Notes: generated by a model from the letters alone, not told the origin. A stretch of 64,000 nucleotides of DNA from RYN-428 sp035551995 (GCA_035551995.1 DASZME010000094.1:1-64000); one strand, 5' to 3'; numbered from the stretch's first letter, positions 26,206 to 35,387 are shown. Made by a program: numbers and translations.

Positions 26206-26946
26206 ATGGGCGATCAAGCCACTTTCAAAATCTGGCGCGGCGAAGGGACGACCGGCGCCTTCGTCGATTACACGACCGAAGTATCCGAAGGGATGGTCGT
26301 GCTGGACGCCGTCCATCAGATCCAGGCCACGCAGGCCAATGACCTGGCGTGCCGCTGGAATTGCAAAGCCGGCAAGTGCGGCTCATGCTCGGCCGAAATC
26401 AACGGCATGCCCAAGCTCATGTGCATGACGCGCCTCAACGATCTGGATCTTACGCAAAAGGTGACGATCGAGCCGATGCGCGCCTTTCCGCCGATTCGCG
26501 ATCTGGTGACGGACGTGTCGTGGAATTACCGGGTAAAGAAGAAGATCAAGCCGTTTAAGCCGCGCAAGCCCGACAACGCCGACGGCACCTGGAGCATGGC
26601 TCAGAAGGACATCGACCGCGTCCAGGAATTCCGCAAGTGCATCGAATGTTTTCTATGCCAGGACGTGTGCCACGTCATCCGCGATCATCACAAAGAAGAA
26701 GAGTTCATCGGCCCGCGATATCTGGTTTACACCGCCGCCTTGGAAATGCATCCTCTGGACACGGAAGATCGCGAGCCGGATTTGAAGAAGGCGCATGGCA
26801 TCGGGTATTGCAACATCACCAAGTGCTGCACGAAGGTTTGCCCGGAGCATATTACGATCACGGATAACGCGATCATTCCGCTGAAGGAGCGGGTGGTGGA
26901 TCGGTATTATGATCCGATCAAGCGGTTGCTGCGGGTGCTTCGCTAA
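26206..26946 (+). CDS. sdhB: Succinate dehydrogenase iron-sulfur subunit
   Basis: This 246-aa protein begins one base after the sdhA stop. The N-terminal plant-type [2Fe-2S] ligands are in CRWNCKAGKCGSCSAE, with the fourth Cys in LMCMT. The C-terminal part has CIECFLCQDVCHV and CNITKCCTKVCPEH, supplying the [4Fe-4S] and [3Fe-4S] clusters. It links SdhA to the quinone site in the membrane. The C-terminal end is complete and the operon appears to end here. Confidence 0.96.
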   Translation: MGDQATFKIWRGEGTTGAFVDYTTEVSEGMVVLDAVHQIQATQANDLACRWNCKAGKCGSCSAEINGMPKLMCMTRLNDLDLTQKVTIEPMRAFPPIRDLVTDVSWNYRVKKKIKPFKPRKPDNADGTWSMAQKDIDRVQEFRKCIECFLCQDVCHVIRDHHKEEEFIGPRYLVYTAALEMHPLDTEDREPDLKKAHGIGYCNITKCCTKVCPEHITITDNAIIPLKERVVDRYYDPIKRLLRVLR

Positions 26947-27079
26947 AGGGAAATGTTCGGTGGTTTCCGTAGGGTGGGCGTAATCGCCAATATTTTGTTC
27001 GGCAAAACGTGGCTCGCGTTTGATTCTATCTGGAACCGCGGTCGAGCGAACGGTCCGGGGGAGAATTTCGCCGCGCCGG

Positions 27080-28219
27080 TCAATACGGGGAATCGTCTCC
27101 CTGCTTCCACCAATCGGCCGGGTCATGGCGTGGGCGAGGAGGTTGATCGGGCTCGCTTTCCTGTGCGGACGCGCCGCCGTCGTCCGCCTGGGGATCGCGA
27201 ACGACCGTCGCCAGCGAGATGGCGAATATCGCGCTGATCGATCGAACGACGGCTTCGTCGTCGGCCGTGAAGGGGCTCCTCATATCGCGGAAGAAAAGCA
27301 CGCTGGCCAGCGACTCGCCGAGATAGGTGCAGTTGACGGCCAGAAGGTCCTGATTTTTCAGAAGCTGAAATTCCGGAGCGGTGAATCGTTTCTCGAACGT
27401 GTTGATGTTGGTATGCAGGACCGCTTCACGGGCGGTGGGGGGCAACAATACGCGCTTGACGGCGTCGGTGAGCCGCGCATCCCCGGCAAGCGTGTATTTC
27501 ATGTAGGCGCCGAGCTGGAAATCCCCGTCGTCGCCGGCGAGATAAACGGCCACGTTGCTGTAGCCGACTTCGCGCAACAGCCAATCCATCGCGTGGCATA
27601 GAAGCTGTTCCAGGTCCTTGGCGCCGGCGATGGCTTTGCGGAATCCTTCCTGGGTGCGCACGTCGTCGAGCTGCCGGGATAAATCGCCGTACGCACTGAC
27701 CAGATCGTTGCAAAGCAGATCGACCTTTCGGCTGATGAGGCGGCGGGATTCATTGAGCCGTTTTACCGCGACTTTCAATCGCGTAAAGCGCTGGTCGGCC
27801 TTGTTCGCCCGCGCCTGGCGGTCCAGCGCGCTGCGAAGACGATCCATCAGTTGCTCGTTTGTGAACGGCTTGGGAACAAAATCCAGCGCGCCGGCGCGGA
27901 TGGCGGTGATGGCGCTGGCCAACGTGGGATCGCCGGTGATGACGATGGCGCTTGCCGTCGGCTGATGGCGGTGAAGCAGGGCCAGGAGCGAGGTGCCGTC
28001 GCCGTCGGGAAGATTCACGTCCGCGATCAAAATGTCGATCGACTGAGTGATCAAAATATTTCGCGCTTCAAGAAGGTTCGAGGCGCAGACCACCCGGCAT
28101 CGAATTCCGTCCCGGACCACGTCCTCGATCATTTCACGAAGGGTCGGCTCGTCATCGACGATCAGGACCCGCGGCGGCGGACCGGTCTGAGGTTTGGTGG
28201 CCGGGATGGAAGAATTCAT
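27080..28219 (-). CDS. Response regulator with REC, coiled-coil and GAF-like domains
   Basis: This 379-aa protein has a receiver domain at ~17-135: VDDEP acidic pair, phospho-acceptor Asp in DVNLPDGDG, and the conserved Lys in PKPFT. A long helical/coiled-coil region follows (RLKVAVKRLNESRRLI). Residues ~205-350 look like a GAF domain (AMDWLLREVGYSNVAVYLA, LAVNCTYLGESLASVLFF). The acidic C-terminal tail is disordered. There is no DNA-binding or enzymatic output, so it may act by protein contact. It is the last gene of a three-gene signalling cluster. Confidence 0.85.
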   Translation of the reverse strand: MNSSIPATKPQTGPPPRVLIVDDEPTLREMIEDVVRDGIRCRVVCASNLLEARNILITQSIDILIADVNLPDGDGTSLLALLHRHQPTASAIVITGDPTLASAITAIRAGALDFVPKPFTNEQLMDRLRSALDRQARANKADQRFTRLKVAVKRLNESRRLISRKVDLLCNDLVSAYGDLSRQLDDVRTQEGFRKAIAGAKDLEQLLCHAMDWLLREVGYSNVAVYLAGDDGDFQLGAYMKYTLAGDARLTDAVKRVLLPPTAREAVLHTNINTFEKRFTAPEFQLLKNQDLLAVNCTYLGESLASVLFFRDMRSPFTADDEAVVRSISAIFAISLATVVRDPQADDGGASAQESEPDQPPRPRHDPADWWKQGDDSPY

Positions 28220-28347
28220 GGTGCGCTCAGCCCTTCCTCGGCTCGATATTTCCTGTCACGAACACAATGTGCGTGTCGAGCAATGTAAACACATAAAATA
28301 CAACAATTCGCGAAATCAGCTCTTCTGAACGAAGCCGGCGGACTCGC

Positions 28348-30642
28348 TCACGACGCCCTGGCGTCCGCGTCGTTTCGGACCGGCGCGGCGTGGGCCAGGG
28401 CCGGCAGCAGCATGACGCCGCAGGTCCCGCGGCCGGGCCGGCTCTCCAGGCGGATCGAGCCGCCGCTGGATTCGATCCAGCGAAGCGCTTTGGCCAGGCC
28501 CAATCCGCGGCGCCGCCCCGCCGGCTTGGCGCTGAAAAAGGGATCGAACGCGCGCTTGACGGTATTCTCGTCCATGCCGCAGCCGTTGTCGGTTACGCTG
28601 ATCGCCACGCGCGACGAATAGGGATCGTACCCCGCGTGGATCTCGATGCGGCCGATTTTTTCCGCCGTCGCGTGGATCGCGTTTTCGATCACCTCCGCCA
28701 ACGCGGCCGAAATCTGTTCGCGGTCCACGGCGACCCAGGGCGCCTCGCCGATCGTCACTTCAATTCTCCTATCGGCCGGATTGGACCGCGTCTTGGCCTC
28801 ACGAACGGCAAGATCGATAACTTCAGTAATATCGACGGGTTCGATAATCGCCGTCTGCGGGCGGGCAAAGGCCATCATCTCGGTGATGATGCCGCTGAGG
28901 CGATGCGACTGCTCGTAGACCAGATTGGCGGCGGCTTTGAGTCTGGGGTCGCTGAGCTGTTGGGCGAGCAACTGCGAACGGCCGCTGATGACCGCGAGCG
29001 GGTTGTTCATTTCGTGCGCCGCGCCCGCCGCCATCTCGCCGACGGACATCATGGTGCGGCTGCGGAGAATTTCCGACTGGGCGGCCTGAAGGGAGCGATT
29101 GGCCTCGGCCAGCTGCTCAGCCAGGGCACGGGCTTCTTCGCGGAATTGCGCGGTGCGCAGAGCCAGCGACCACGTCGCCGCCAGCGCGGCGATTTCACCG
29201 CAGTGGCTCGCGAGCCGTTGAGATTCCGAAGCCTGCGCGCCCCACACGACGCCGCCGACGCATTGACCGTCGGCCTCGAGGCAGATCCAGTAGCGATAAT
29301 CGCCCGCGAGCCTCGGCGACACCATCGCGACAAACCACGCCAGTTCCGTCTCGGCCGCGCGGATCGGACCCTGGCCGACGCGCGAGGGGGACAAGCAACC
29401 GGGCGCAGGATCATCGGCGGATGCGTCGTTTCTCGAGTCGCCGGCGGCGGCGCCCGGCGCGTCGATGAGCGAGGTTTCGACGATGACGCCGCGGGCATCG
29501 CAGATAACGGTCTGCGCATATTTCCATGCCGGCGGCAACGAAAACGCCGCGGCGCATTCGATGCCCAACATGCTCACCGCCGCCTGCGCCACCGCCTGCA
29601 ACACCGCTTGCGGCGTTGCGTCGGGACGCAGGTCCGATTGAAACCGGTGCATGGCTTCAAGACATTCGGCGCGTTCGGCCAATTTGCGGCTCTTGGCCGC
29701 GAGCTGGCCGCTGATCCGGCCCAGCTCCTTGTTCGCTCGCGCCAACGCCCCTTGGAATAATTCCACGGTGCTCGCGCAGCCCAGGCCGAGCGCTCTGGCG
29801 CGGGGCTCGACACGTCCGGGAAGTTTTTCGATAACGGACGCGACGGTCGAGTCGGTCACGCCCGCGCCTTGCAGCAGAACCGCGCGCGGAAGGTCAAAAC
29901 AGTAGTTGCCGCTGTAGCCGAAATGCTGCTCGCGAACGATTTGGTCGGCCAACGTAACGATGTTGACCATCCGCGCGTTTTTCACCGTCGCCGGGAGCGC
30001 CCGCGGATTTTGCCCGTGCAGCCAGATGCAGTCGCGGATCGACGCGGGGAAGCGCCATTTTTCGGCCAGCCGTTTACCGGCCACCATGTGATCGATGCCG
30101 ATGACGCTTCGCTCCACGTCGGCGATGTTTCCGCGCAGCATATCGACGGCTTCGATCACCCGGCCAAAACTCTTGGGAAGAATCGTATCCAACGCCACCT
30201 TCCCCAGATCGTGAAGCAGGCCACAGATGAACGCTTCGCACGGCGTAACCCCCGGCGCGCGCGCCGCCTCGGCCAGTAGTTCGGCGCAGCAGCCGACGGC
30301 GATGGAATGTTTCCAGAACTCGTCGCGATTGAAAAGGCCGTGCGCCGGCGGTCCGGCGGGCCCAAAATTTTGAAACACGCCAATGGCCAGCACGGCGCTT
30401 CGCACGGCGTCAAACGCCGGCGCGGCCGCTCGCTCGATCGAACACACTTCGCCGCGATCGACCAATCGCAGGATGCGGGCGGTAAGATCGGGATCGCTTT
30501 CGATCAGGTGTTGCACTTCTCGCGCGCCGGCGTGCTCGTCACCGGTCACTTCAAGAACGCGTATCGCGATGGCGGGAAGCGTCGGCAATTCTTCAAGCTG
30601 TTGAAGAATTAAGTCGACTCTTTTCTCGCGATGGTCGGGCAT
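28348..30642 (-). CDS. HDOD-GAF sensor histidine kinase
   Basis: This 764-aa protein has an HDOD domain at residues ~12-220: LEELPTLPAIAIRVLE and GLLHDLGKVALDTILP, with degenerate HD motifs. A central GAF-like region (~340-500, with VVWGAQASESQRLASHC) and a short coiled coil (EQLAEANRSLQAAQSEI) follow. Then come the HisKA H-box GAAHEMNNPLAVISG and a HATPase with N-box ENAIHA, G1 DNGCGMDE and RGLGLAKALRWIESSGG. It is soluble, with no membrane span. HDOD fused directly to a kinase is known but uncommon. It sits 28 nt after the HTH-REC gene. Confidence 0.92.
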   Translation of the reverse strand: MPDHREKRVDLILQQLEELPTLPAIAIRVLEVTGDEHAGAREVQHLIESDPDLTARILRLVDRGEVCSIERAAAPAFDAVRSAVLAIGVFQNFGPAGPPAHGLFNRDEFWKHSIAVGCCAELLAEAARAPGVTPCEAFICGLLHDLGKVALDTILPKSFGRVIEAVDMLRGNIADVERSVIGIDHMVAGKRLAEKWRFPASIRDCIWLHGQNPRALPATVKNARMVNIVTLADQIVREQHFGYSGNYCFDLPRAVLLQGAGVTDSTVASVIEKLPGRVEPRARALGLGCASTVELFQGALARANKELGRISGQLAAKSRKLAERAECLEAMHRFQSDLRPDATPQAVLQAVAQAAVSMLGIECAAAFSLPPAWKYAQTVICDARGVIVETSLIDAPGAAAGDSRNDASADDPAPGCLSPSRVGQGPIRAAETELAWFVAMVSPRLAGDYRYWICLEADGQCVGGVVWGAQASESQRLASHCGEIAALAATWSLALRTAQFREEARALAEQLAEANRSLQAAQSEILRSRTMMSVGEMAAGAAHEMNNPLAVISGRSQLLAQQLSDPRLKAAANLVYEQSHRLSGIITEMMAFARPQTAIIEPVDITEVIDLAVREAKTRSNPADRRIEVTIGEAPWVAVDREQISAALAEVIENAIHATAEKIGRIEIHAGYDPYSSRVAISVTDNGCGMDENTVKRAFDPFFSAKPAGRRRGLGLAKALRWIESSGGSIRLESRPGRGTCGVMLLPALAHAAPVRNDADARAS

Positions 30643-30670
30643 AGACTCTTATCGGCAGACCGACTCGCTT

Positions 30671-31234
30671 TTACACCGACAAAAGTTGCCCGATTCGCTC
30701 GATCAGTTTTTCGATGTTAAACGGTTTCTTGACGAACTCGTCCGCGCCGGCCTTGAGTAAATCGTTGATCTCGTCCTGATTGACGACGCCCGAGACGATC
30801 ACGATTTTCATGTGCTCGAAATTCGGATTCTTGCGAATCGTCTGGCAGACCACGTTGCCGTTGATGTCGGGCAGCATGTAGTCGAGAATGACCAGGTCCG
30901 GGAGGAACTCCTGGGTCAGAATGCCGGCGTCGTAGCCGGTGGCGGCGGTCTTGACCTCAAAACGCCCGTCGCGTTCGAGGACATCGACAAACAGCTCCAC
31001 GATTTCCGGGTCATCATCCACGACCAGGATCTTTGATTTGCCGTTGTCCAGCACATCCAGCGGGATGCTGTTGTCTTTCATGAACTGGATGAGCGCCTCG
31101 CGGGGAATCCGCCGAAATCGGCTTCCGGGGACTCGAAACCCTTTCAACCGGCCGCTGTCAAAGCAGCGGATGATGGTCTGCTGCGAGACCTTACAAACGT
31201 CGGCGGCTTCTCCGGTGGTGAATACTGTCTTCAT
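30671..31234 (-). CDS. HTH (excisionase/MerR-like)-REC response regulator
   Basis: This 187-aa protein has an N-terminal winged-helix of the excisionase/MerR-like type (FTTGEAADVCKVSQQTIIRC, then RLKGFRVPGSRFRRIPRE), followed by a complete receiver domain: VVDDDPE acidic pair, acceptor Asp in VILDYMLPDING, and Lys in VKKPFN. The DNA-binding part comes before REC, the reverse of most regulators. The ATG at 31234 has GGAG seven nt upstream. It is first in the cluster with the HDOD kinase, its probable partner. Confidence 0.9.
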   Translation of the reverse strand: MKTVFTTGEAADVCKVSQQTIIRCFDSGRLKGFRVPGSRFRRIPREALIQFMKDNSIPLDVLDNGKSKILVVDDDPEIVELFVDVLERDGRFEVKTAATGYDAGILTQEFLPDLVILDYMLPDINGNVVCQTIRKNPNFEHMKIVIVSGVVNQDEINDLLKAGADEFVKKPFNIEKLIERIGQLLSV

Positions 31235-31628
31235 TATCACTCCATCCATAGACCCAACCGCCTTCGGCGCGGTATTCAGCAACGCGATCTTTTTCCGGCG
31301 AAACTGATTGCTGAAATCTTCCTTAACTTGCCCATTCTTCCATCGACCGTGAATCTGCGTAACTTAATTGCTTTAGATGATCTCTAAAAAAAAAGTTATC
31401 GGACGAACGCCATCGCGCGACGCTGCAGTTGGGCAAACGCATGGCCGTTACGATTCGGCCGTACAGAGGCCGAACGCTATTATGAGATTACGTTGGCGGC
31501 GCCAATATGGATGGAAAAAGCATCCCCTGCCGCACCACTTTTAGCGAATCCGACAGTTCTGGCCTGTCGTTAACGCAAGGCGCCGTTGCTCGTCTGGTGA
31601 CCCCGCGAGGACGATTCCTTCGCCCACC

Positions 31629-31648
31629 CGGGCGGCTTCAACCGCCCG
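31629..31648. promoter_or_regulatory. Perfect 7-bp hairpin CGGGCGG-CTTCAA-CCGCCCG
   Basis: Self-complementary arms of seven bases flank a six-base loop. On the + strand TATACTTT follows rather than a clean T-run, so terminator function is doubtful. It may be a short repeat of the GGGCGG...CCGCCC kind that also occurs at 38503-38570. Confidence 0.4.
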
Positions 31649-31799
31649 TATACTTTATCTTACACGATTTTGTGGAGCGGCGTCGAAAAGAAAACGGAGG
31701 GAAAACCGCCACTGCTCGGGACGTATCGGAACCAACATTGGCAATGCGATTGATGGAGCACCGCGTCGGCAACGGCGGGTGCTCGTAAAGCACGCAAAA

Positions 31800-31866
31800 A
31801 GCCGCGGGGGAAAAAATAACGCTGATGTCGAGCCATCGACAACGCGTCATTTTTTCGCCCGCGGCT
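31800..31866 (-). terminator. Strong rpsD terminator with 23-nt stem arms
   Basis: The arms at 31800-31822 and 31844-31866 are complementary at 21 of 23 positions and include an A/T-rich block. The loop contains an inner GTCGA/TCGAC stem. Reading the minus strand, the last arm CCGCGGCT is followed by TTTTG, as expected for an intrinsic terminator 60 nt past the rpsD stop codon. Confidence 0.85.
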
Positions 31867-31926
31867 CATATGAATCAAAGAGGCTGACCGACCACATCGG
31901 GGATCGCAAGGCCCCTCATCTCCAGA

Positions 31927-32523
31927 TTACCGATAGAATTCGATAATCAGGTTCATGTTCACCTCGAACGGCACATCTTCCGGTACCGGCAAATTATTCA
32001 CTTTCGCGGTAAGTTGAGCCGGATTCCATTCGAGCCAGCCCGGAACGTTATGCCCGGCGTTGAGCTCCATGTTTTCGCGGAGCACCTTGTGGTTCTTCTC
32101 TTTGAACGTAATCACGTCGCCCGGCTTGCAGCGAAAGCTCGCGATGTCCGTCTTGCGGCCATTCACGCTCACATGCCCGTGAGCGACGATCTGCCGGGCC
32201 GCCCAGATCGTCCGCGCCACGCCGAGGCGGCGAATGACGTTGTCGAGCCGGCTTTCGAGGATCTGCATCATCGTGTTGGCGGTGTTGCCCTTGGATTTCT
32301 TGGCGATATCCAGGAACTTGCGGAACTGTTTTTCGAGCATGCCGTAGTGGAAGCGAAGCTTCTGCTTTTCGGCGAGGCGCACGCCGTATTCGGTATTGCG
32401 GCGGCCGCGATAGCCGTGCATGCCCGGCAGCGTGAGTTCCTTGGCGGTGTGCTTGGGAATGTCGGCGATCGGTACGCCAACCCGGCGGGAGAGCTTGACC
32501 TTCGGTCCAAGATAACGACCCAT
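31927..32523 (-). CDS. rpsD: 30S ribosomal protein S4
   Basis: In this 198-aa protein the N-terminus MGRYLGPKVKLSRRVGVPI is typical of cysteine-free S4. The body has MHGYRGRRNTEYGVRLAEKQ and LESRLDNVIRRLGVARTIWAARQIVAHGHVSVNGRKTDIAS (the S4 RNA-binding domain). S4 nucleates 16S rRNA assembly and often autoregulates its mRNA. Here it is a single gene, not in the alpha operon with rpsM/rpsK/rpoA, and ends in its own strong terminator. Confidence 0.98.
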   Translation of the reverse strand: MGRYLGPKVKLSRRVGVPIADIPKHTAKELTLPGMHGYRGRRNTEYGVRLAEKQKLRFHYGMLEKQFRKFLDIAKKSKGNTANTMMQILESRLDNVIRRLGVARTIWAARQIVAHGHVSVNGRKTDIASFRCKPGDVITFKEKNHKVLRENMELNAGHNVPGWLEWNPAQLTAKVNNLPVPEDVPFEVNMNLIIEFYR

Positions 32524-32711
32524 AACATGAACTTCCTACGGGCAAACGAACGCCCGTCCCAGTACAAGCGAGGCAACGGCCGCGGCACAGGCAAAAATCG
32601 CCCGTGAAAAACCACCCGTTGGCTTACACGCATTTCACCCGCCGTCATGGTTCTGAGGCATGACGGCGAGGTTCCTCGGTTTACGAGGGAGGGATACTCT
32701 AACGACTCAGC

Positions 32712-32999
32712 TCACGAAAGACCAGTGGACCAATTGCGTTTAGAATGCTTATTCGCAACCGGTGGAGAGGACTGCCTAATATGACGTGCAAATCTTTTTC
32801 GAACTTTTTTCCTTAAACGCTCATTTCTTAGTGCAATCGGATCCACGCCCTCTTCTAAGAAGATGACGTCCGCAAACTCCTCTACGTCTGTGGGCGGATT
32901 TTCTTTGAGACGACGTTCTGCCGCCGCGGGTAAGCAAAATCCCAATTCAACGCATAGCTCATACAACAACGTGGCGACTCGTGTGGAATGCATCTTCAT
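32712..32999 (-). CDS. Small conserved hypothetical protein (95 aa)
   Basis: The sequence VATLLYELCVELGFCLPAA, then RRLKENPPTDVEEFADVIFL and EEGVDP, looks like a genuine small family known from scattered bacteria; no function is known to me. It is soluble and the C-terminus is basic. Its ATG (32997-32999) lies in the loop of a perfect 15-bp inverted repeat, so expression may depend on RNA structure. The base composition is AT-richer than its neighbours, a possible sign of transfer. Confidence 0.6.
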   Translation of the reverse strand: MKMHSTRVATLLYELCVELGFCLPAAAERRLKENPPTDVEEFADVIFLEEGVDPIALRNERLRKKVRKRFARHIRQSSPPVANKHSKRNWSTGLS

Positions 33000-33026
33000 G
33001 GCACTGTCTCAACACGAGTCGCCACG
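32970..33026. repeat. Perfect 15-nt inverted repeat around a start codon
   Basis: CGTGGCGACTCGTGT at 32970-32984 is the exact reverse complement of ACACGAGTCGCCACG at 33012-33026. The 27-nt loop carries the start codon of the 95-aa gene (minus strand). The repeat also lies 14 nt past the stop codon of the SGNH hydrolase gene, so it could be that gene's transcript end. Confidence 0.85.
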
Positions 33027-33039
33027 CGGAAACAAGCGA

Positions 33040-34371
33040 TTACTTCACGGCTTCAACCTTAATCGTGTGCTTCACCGCCTCGACCGACTTCACGGCATCT
33101 TCCGAAAGCGCATTATCCTTCGCCGTCGCCTCTTCAACGATCTTCGCCGGATCCTTCGGCGGTTCATTCGTTACCGGCGCCGCCACCTGGCCGGCCTTGG
33201 GAGCGGCGGGCTTCTTGGGGAATGCGATCCCATTGATCGTCGTCTTGATCATCGGCGTTTCAAACGCCTGCTGCTTGACGACCGCCGCGTGAACCTTCTC
33301 GAACGGCTCGACGAACGGGTTGTCCAGGAACTCGGCGGCAAGGTTAATTCCCTTGGCCAATTGGGCAGCCTCAAACTCCTTTGATTCGTCGCCCCAGGTC
33401 ACTTTCACTTTGCCGGTGCTGGCGCCGGTGACGACCAATGTCAGGCGGTTGAGATCCTGATTGAACGGCACAAACGGAAGAATGCCGCGAGCGTTGCTTG
33501 GATCTTCCAGCTTGGCGCCCTTTTTCGCGGGGAAGCAGAACGGATAGCGGGTGCTTTCGATCTCGACGACGCCGTTGTTGTCGGACAAAACCTTGTGGCC
33601 GTCGGTGGCGGTCGCTTTATTGGCGGCGAGGTCGACGGAGATCGTGCCGATGTTTCCATCGCAGCCGAGACCTTTGAGGAATGCGTAGGCCATAATCAGG
33701 TGGCCATTGGCGCCGGGGTGAACGCCGTCGCCGCCGGCGACGGGATATTTGTTGCCGTACTTGGCCTTGGCCTCTTTCATCGCCGAGACCATCGGGTCGA
33801 AGACATCGGCGAAAATAACGCCCTGCTCCTGGGCCACTTCCTTGGCGATGTCGCGTTCGCTGGCGAGCGTCGGGTTGTACATCTCGGCTTTTTCGCTGAG
33901 TTTGTCGGACGCGTCGGTCTTGTCGTGCTTAAACGTGTAGGAATCGACGCAACCGGGCGACCCGACGACGATCAGGCGTACGCCGGCCTTTTTCATTCCC
34001 TCCACGATGGCGGTCTGGTTGTCCTTGTACGATTTGGCTTTGGCGGGCGTTTGCGGGCTATAGCCGCCGTCGTTCATGCCATAACACGTGGTGGCGGCGG
34101 TGGGATGAAAGCGGAAGCAGTCATTTTCCATCCGGCGCTTAAATCCGCCGGCGGTTTCTCCGCCCCAGCCGAACTGCATGGTTTGTAGATTCTTGGCCGG
34201 CTGGCAGGCGAGAAGGTATTCTTCCATCATGACCGAGTATTGCTTTTGCTCGGTGATGGAATCGCCAATGATGGCAACATGATCGCCGGCCTTGAGACCG
34301 CCATCCGCCGCCAGAGCCATCGAGCCGCCGAGAAGGAGGGACAGACCGGCCAATAAGGTGGAACGTTTCAT
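33040..34371 (-). CDS. Secreted SGNH/GDSL hydrolase
   Basis: This 443-aa protein has a signal peptide (LLAGLSLLLGGSMALA) and then the SGNH block I AIIGDSITE with nucleophile Ser38. Block II/III equivalents are QFGWGGETAGGF (Gly) and YGMNDGGY (Asn). Block V is GDGVHPGANGH with the catalytic Asp and His near residue 217-220. The C-terminal ~100 residues are a Lys/Ala/Pro-rich tail. Members remove acetyl or other ester groups from polysaccharides and related substrates. It is probably a periplasmic or extracellular esterase, transcribed alone. Confidence 0.92.
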   Translation of the reverse strand: MKRSTLLAGLSLLLGGSMALAADGGLKAGDHVAIIGDSITEQKQYSVMMEEYLLACQPAKNLQTMQFGWGGETAGGFKRRMENDCFRFHPTAATTCYGMNDGGYSPQTPAKAKSYKDNQTAIVEGMKKAGVRLIVVGSPGCVDSYTFKHDKTDASDKLSEKAEMYNPTLASERDIAKEVAQEQGVIFADVFDPMVSAMKEAKAKYGNKYPVAGGDGVHPGANGHLIMAYAFLKGLGCDGNIGTISVDLAANKATATDGHKVLSDNNGVVEIESTRYPFCFPAKKGAKLEDPSNARGILPFVPFNQDLNRLTLVVTGASTGKVKVTWGDESKEFEAAQLAKGINLAAEFLDNPFVEPFEKVHAAVVKQQAFETPMIKTTINGIAFPKKPAAPKAGQVAAPVTNEPPKDPAKIVEEATAKDNALSEDAVKSVEAVKHTIKVEAVK

Positions 34372-34597
34372 ATTTGGTTTCCTGTGTTCGGGATAAGAGT
34401 AGATGCGATATTTCTACCAGCCGCCGGCTTTCGCGTTTAATGCGGCGTCCGGTTGTGATTCGCTTGATCGGCGCCCCACGAGGCCCGCCTGCCAAACTAC
34501 ACTCCAAGACGTGAGGACCAAACCGCTTTTTTGCCGTTGTGGATATCGGCGTCGCGTTCTACATACATAGATGTGCAACTCAATCAATGGAGGTCTT

Positions 34598-34903
34598 ATG
34601 CTGAAATTCGCGATCTACGCTCATCTCAAAGCCAAGCCTGGAAAAGCCGCCGAAGTTGAGGCGCTGCTGAAGTCAGCGGTCGCCATGGCCCAAGCCGAGT
34701 CAGGCACGGTCACATGGTATGCAATCGCTGAAGACGACGACACGTTTGGCATCTTCGATACGTTCGAAACCGAAGAAGCGCGCCAAGCGCATCTGAACGG
34801 TCCGATCGCCAAAGCGCTGATGTCCAAGGCGGATGAATTGCTGGCCCAGCCGCCGGCGATTCACCAGATCCGCGTGATCGCCGCGAAGGCGGCGGCGAAA
34901 TGA
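34598..34903 (+). CDS. Antibiotic biosynthesis monooxygenase (ABM) domain protein
   Basis: This 101-aa protein is a single dimeric alpha+beta barrel domain: KFAIYAHLKAKPGKAAEVEA, then ESGTVTWYAIAEDDDTFGIF, DTFETEEARQAHLNGPIAKAL, and a final beta strand. ABM/YgiN-like proteins are cofactor-free quinol monooxygenases or of unknown role. The ATG at 34598 has GGAGG five to six nt upstream, so the longer open frame is not used. It is a single gene. Confidence 0.92.
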   Translation: MLKFAIYAHLKAKPGKAAEVEALLKSAVAMAQAESGTVTWYAIAEDDDTFGIFDTFETEEARQAHLNGPIAKALMSKADELLAQPPAIHQIRVIAAKAAAK

Positions 34904-35387
34904 AACTTGACCGGACTAATTCAAGTAGTCTTATGAGGAGAAGGCAGTCACATCTGGGAAGGGAGCGCGAAATGCGGACAACAATGGCGTGGCGAGGGAA
35001 TTGTCGCGCATTTCGTTGAATCGCCCTATGCGGGGGCGGCAGGTGGGGAAGAGGCGGGCCGGGCTGACAATACTGTTTACATGAAGAGGGGACATTCCTA
35101 CCTCTTTACAACATCCCGCCGACCCAGCGAATGCAACGGCGATGCAATTCGGCTCATTTCTATTTTCTATTATTGTCCAATGTCTTTGGGTGGGAATTCG
35201 AGTTCTCCAATAACTCTCGAAGCGCTGAACGGAAAGGTTTTGGAACGATTCGTTCGCCTGATCGAATCACCCCGATCCGGCAACGCCCCTCCAGCGTAAC
35301 GGGTATACCTGATAAGGCGGCCTCCGGTTCCGCGCGCCGTGCGCGGAATGCCGTCGAATTGTTCGGCCATTTCACTTTTGCGCTCTG
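34904..35387. other. Intergenic region, no convincing gene
   Basis: About 480 nt contain only weak open frames (for example + strand 35081-35299) with no family features. A hairpin with arms CGAAATGCG (34968-34976) and CGCATTTCG (35007-35015), extended by ACAA/TTGT, lies 65 nt after the ABM stop codon. The promoter of the PSD1-type gene is presumably in the 3' part. Confidence 0.5.
34968..35015. promoter_or_regulatory. Hairpin downstream of ABM gene
   Basis: CGAAATGCG pairs with CGCATTTCG, and an additional ACAA/TTGT pairing lies inside with small bulges. No T-run follows, so it is not a standard terminator; it may protect the mRNA 3' end. Confidence 0.45.

Larger units (their letters stand above)
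31235..31926. other. Intergenic region between signalling cluster and rpsD
   Basis: No convincing gene is seen. A weak + strand frame (31507-31788) lacks a ribosome-binding site and family features. The stretch contains a perfect 7-bp hairpin at 31629-31648 and the strong rpsD terminator at 31800-31866. The AT-rich part at 31360-31400 probably belongs to the promoter of the signalling cluster. Confidence 0.5.

Noticed and set aside
28390..29760. Long plus-strand open frame (about 456 codons)
   Set aside because: It lies opposite the HDOD-histidine kinase, whose motifs are clear; shadow composition.
31507..31788. 93-codon plus-strand frame upstream of rpsD terminator
   Set aside because: No ribosome-binding site, no recognisable domain, and it contains a hairpin in its middle.
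35081..35299. 72-codon plus-strand frame before the PSD1-type gene
   Set aside because: No family features and atypical composition; more likely leader or promoter region.
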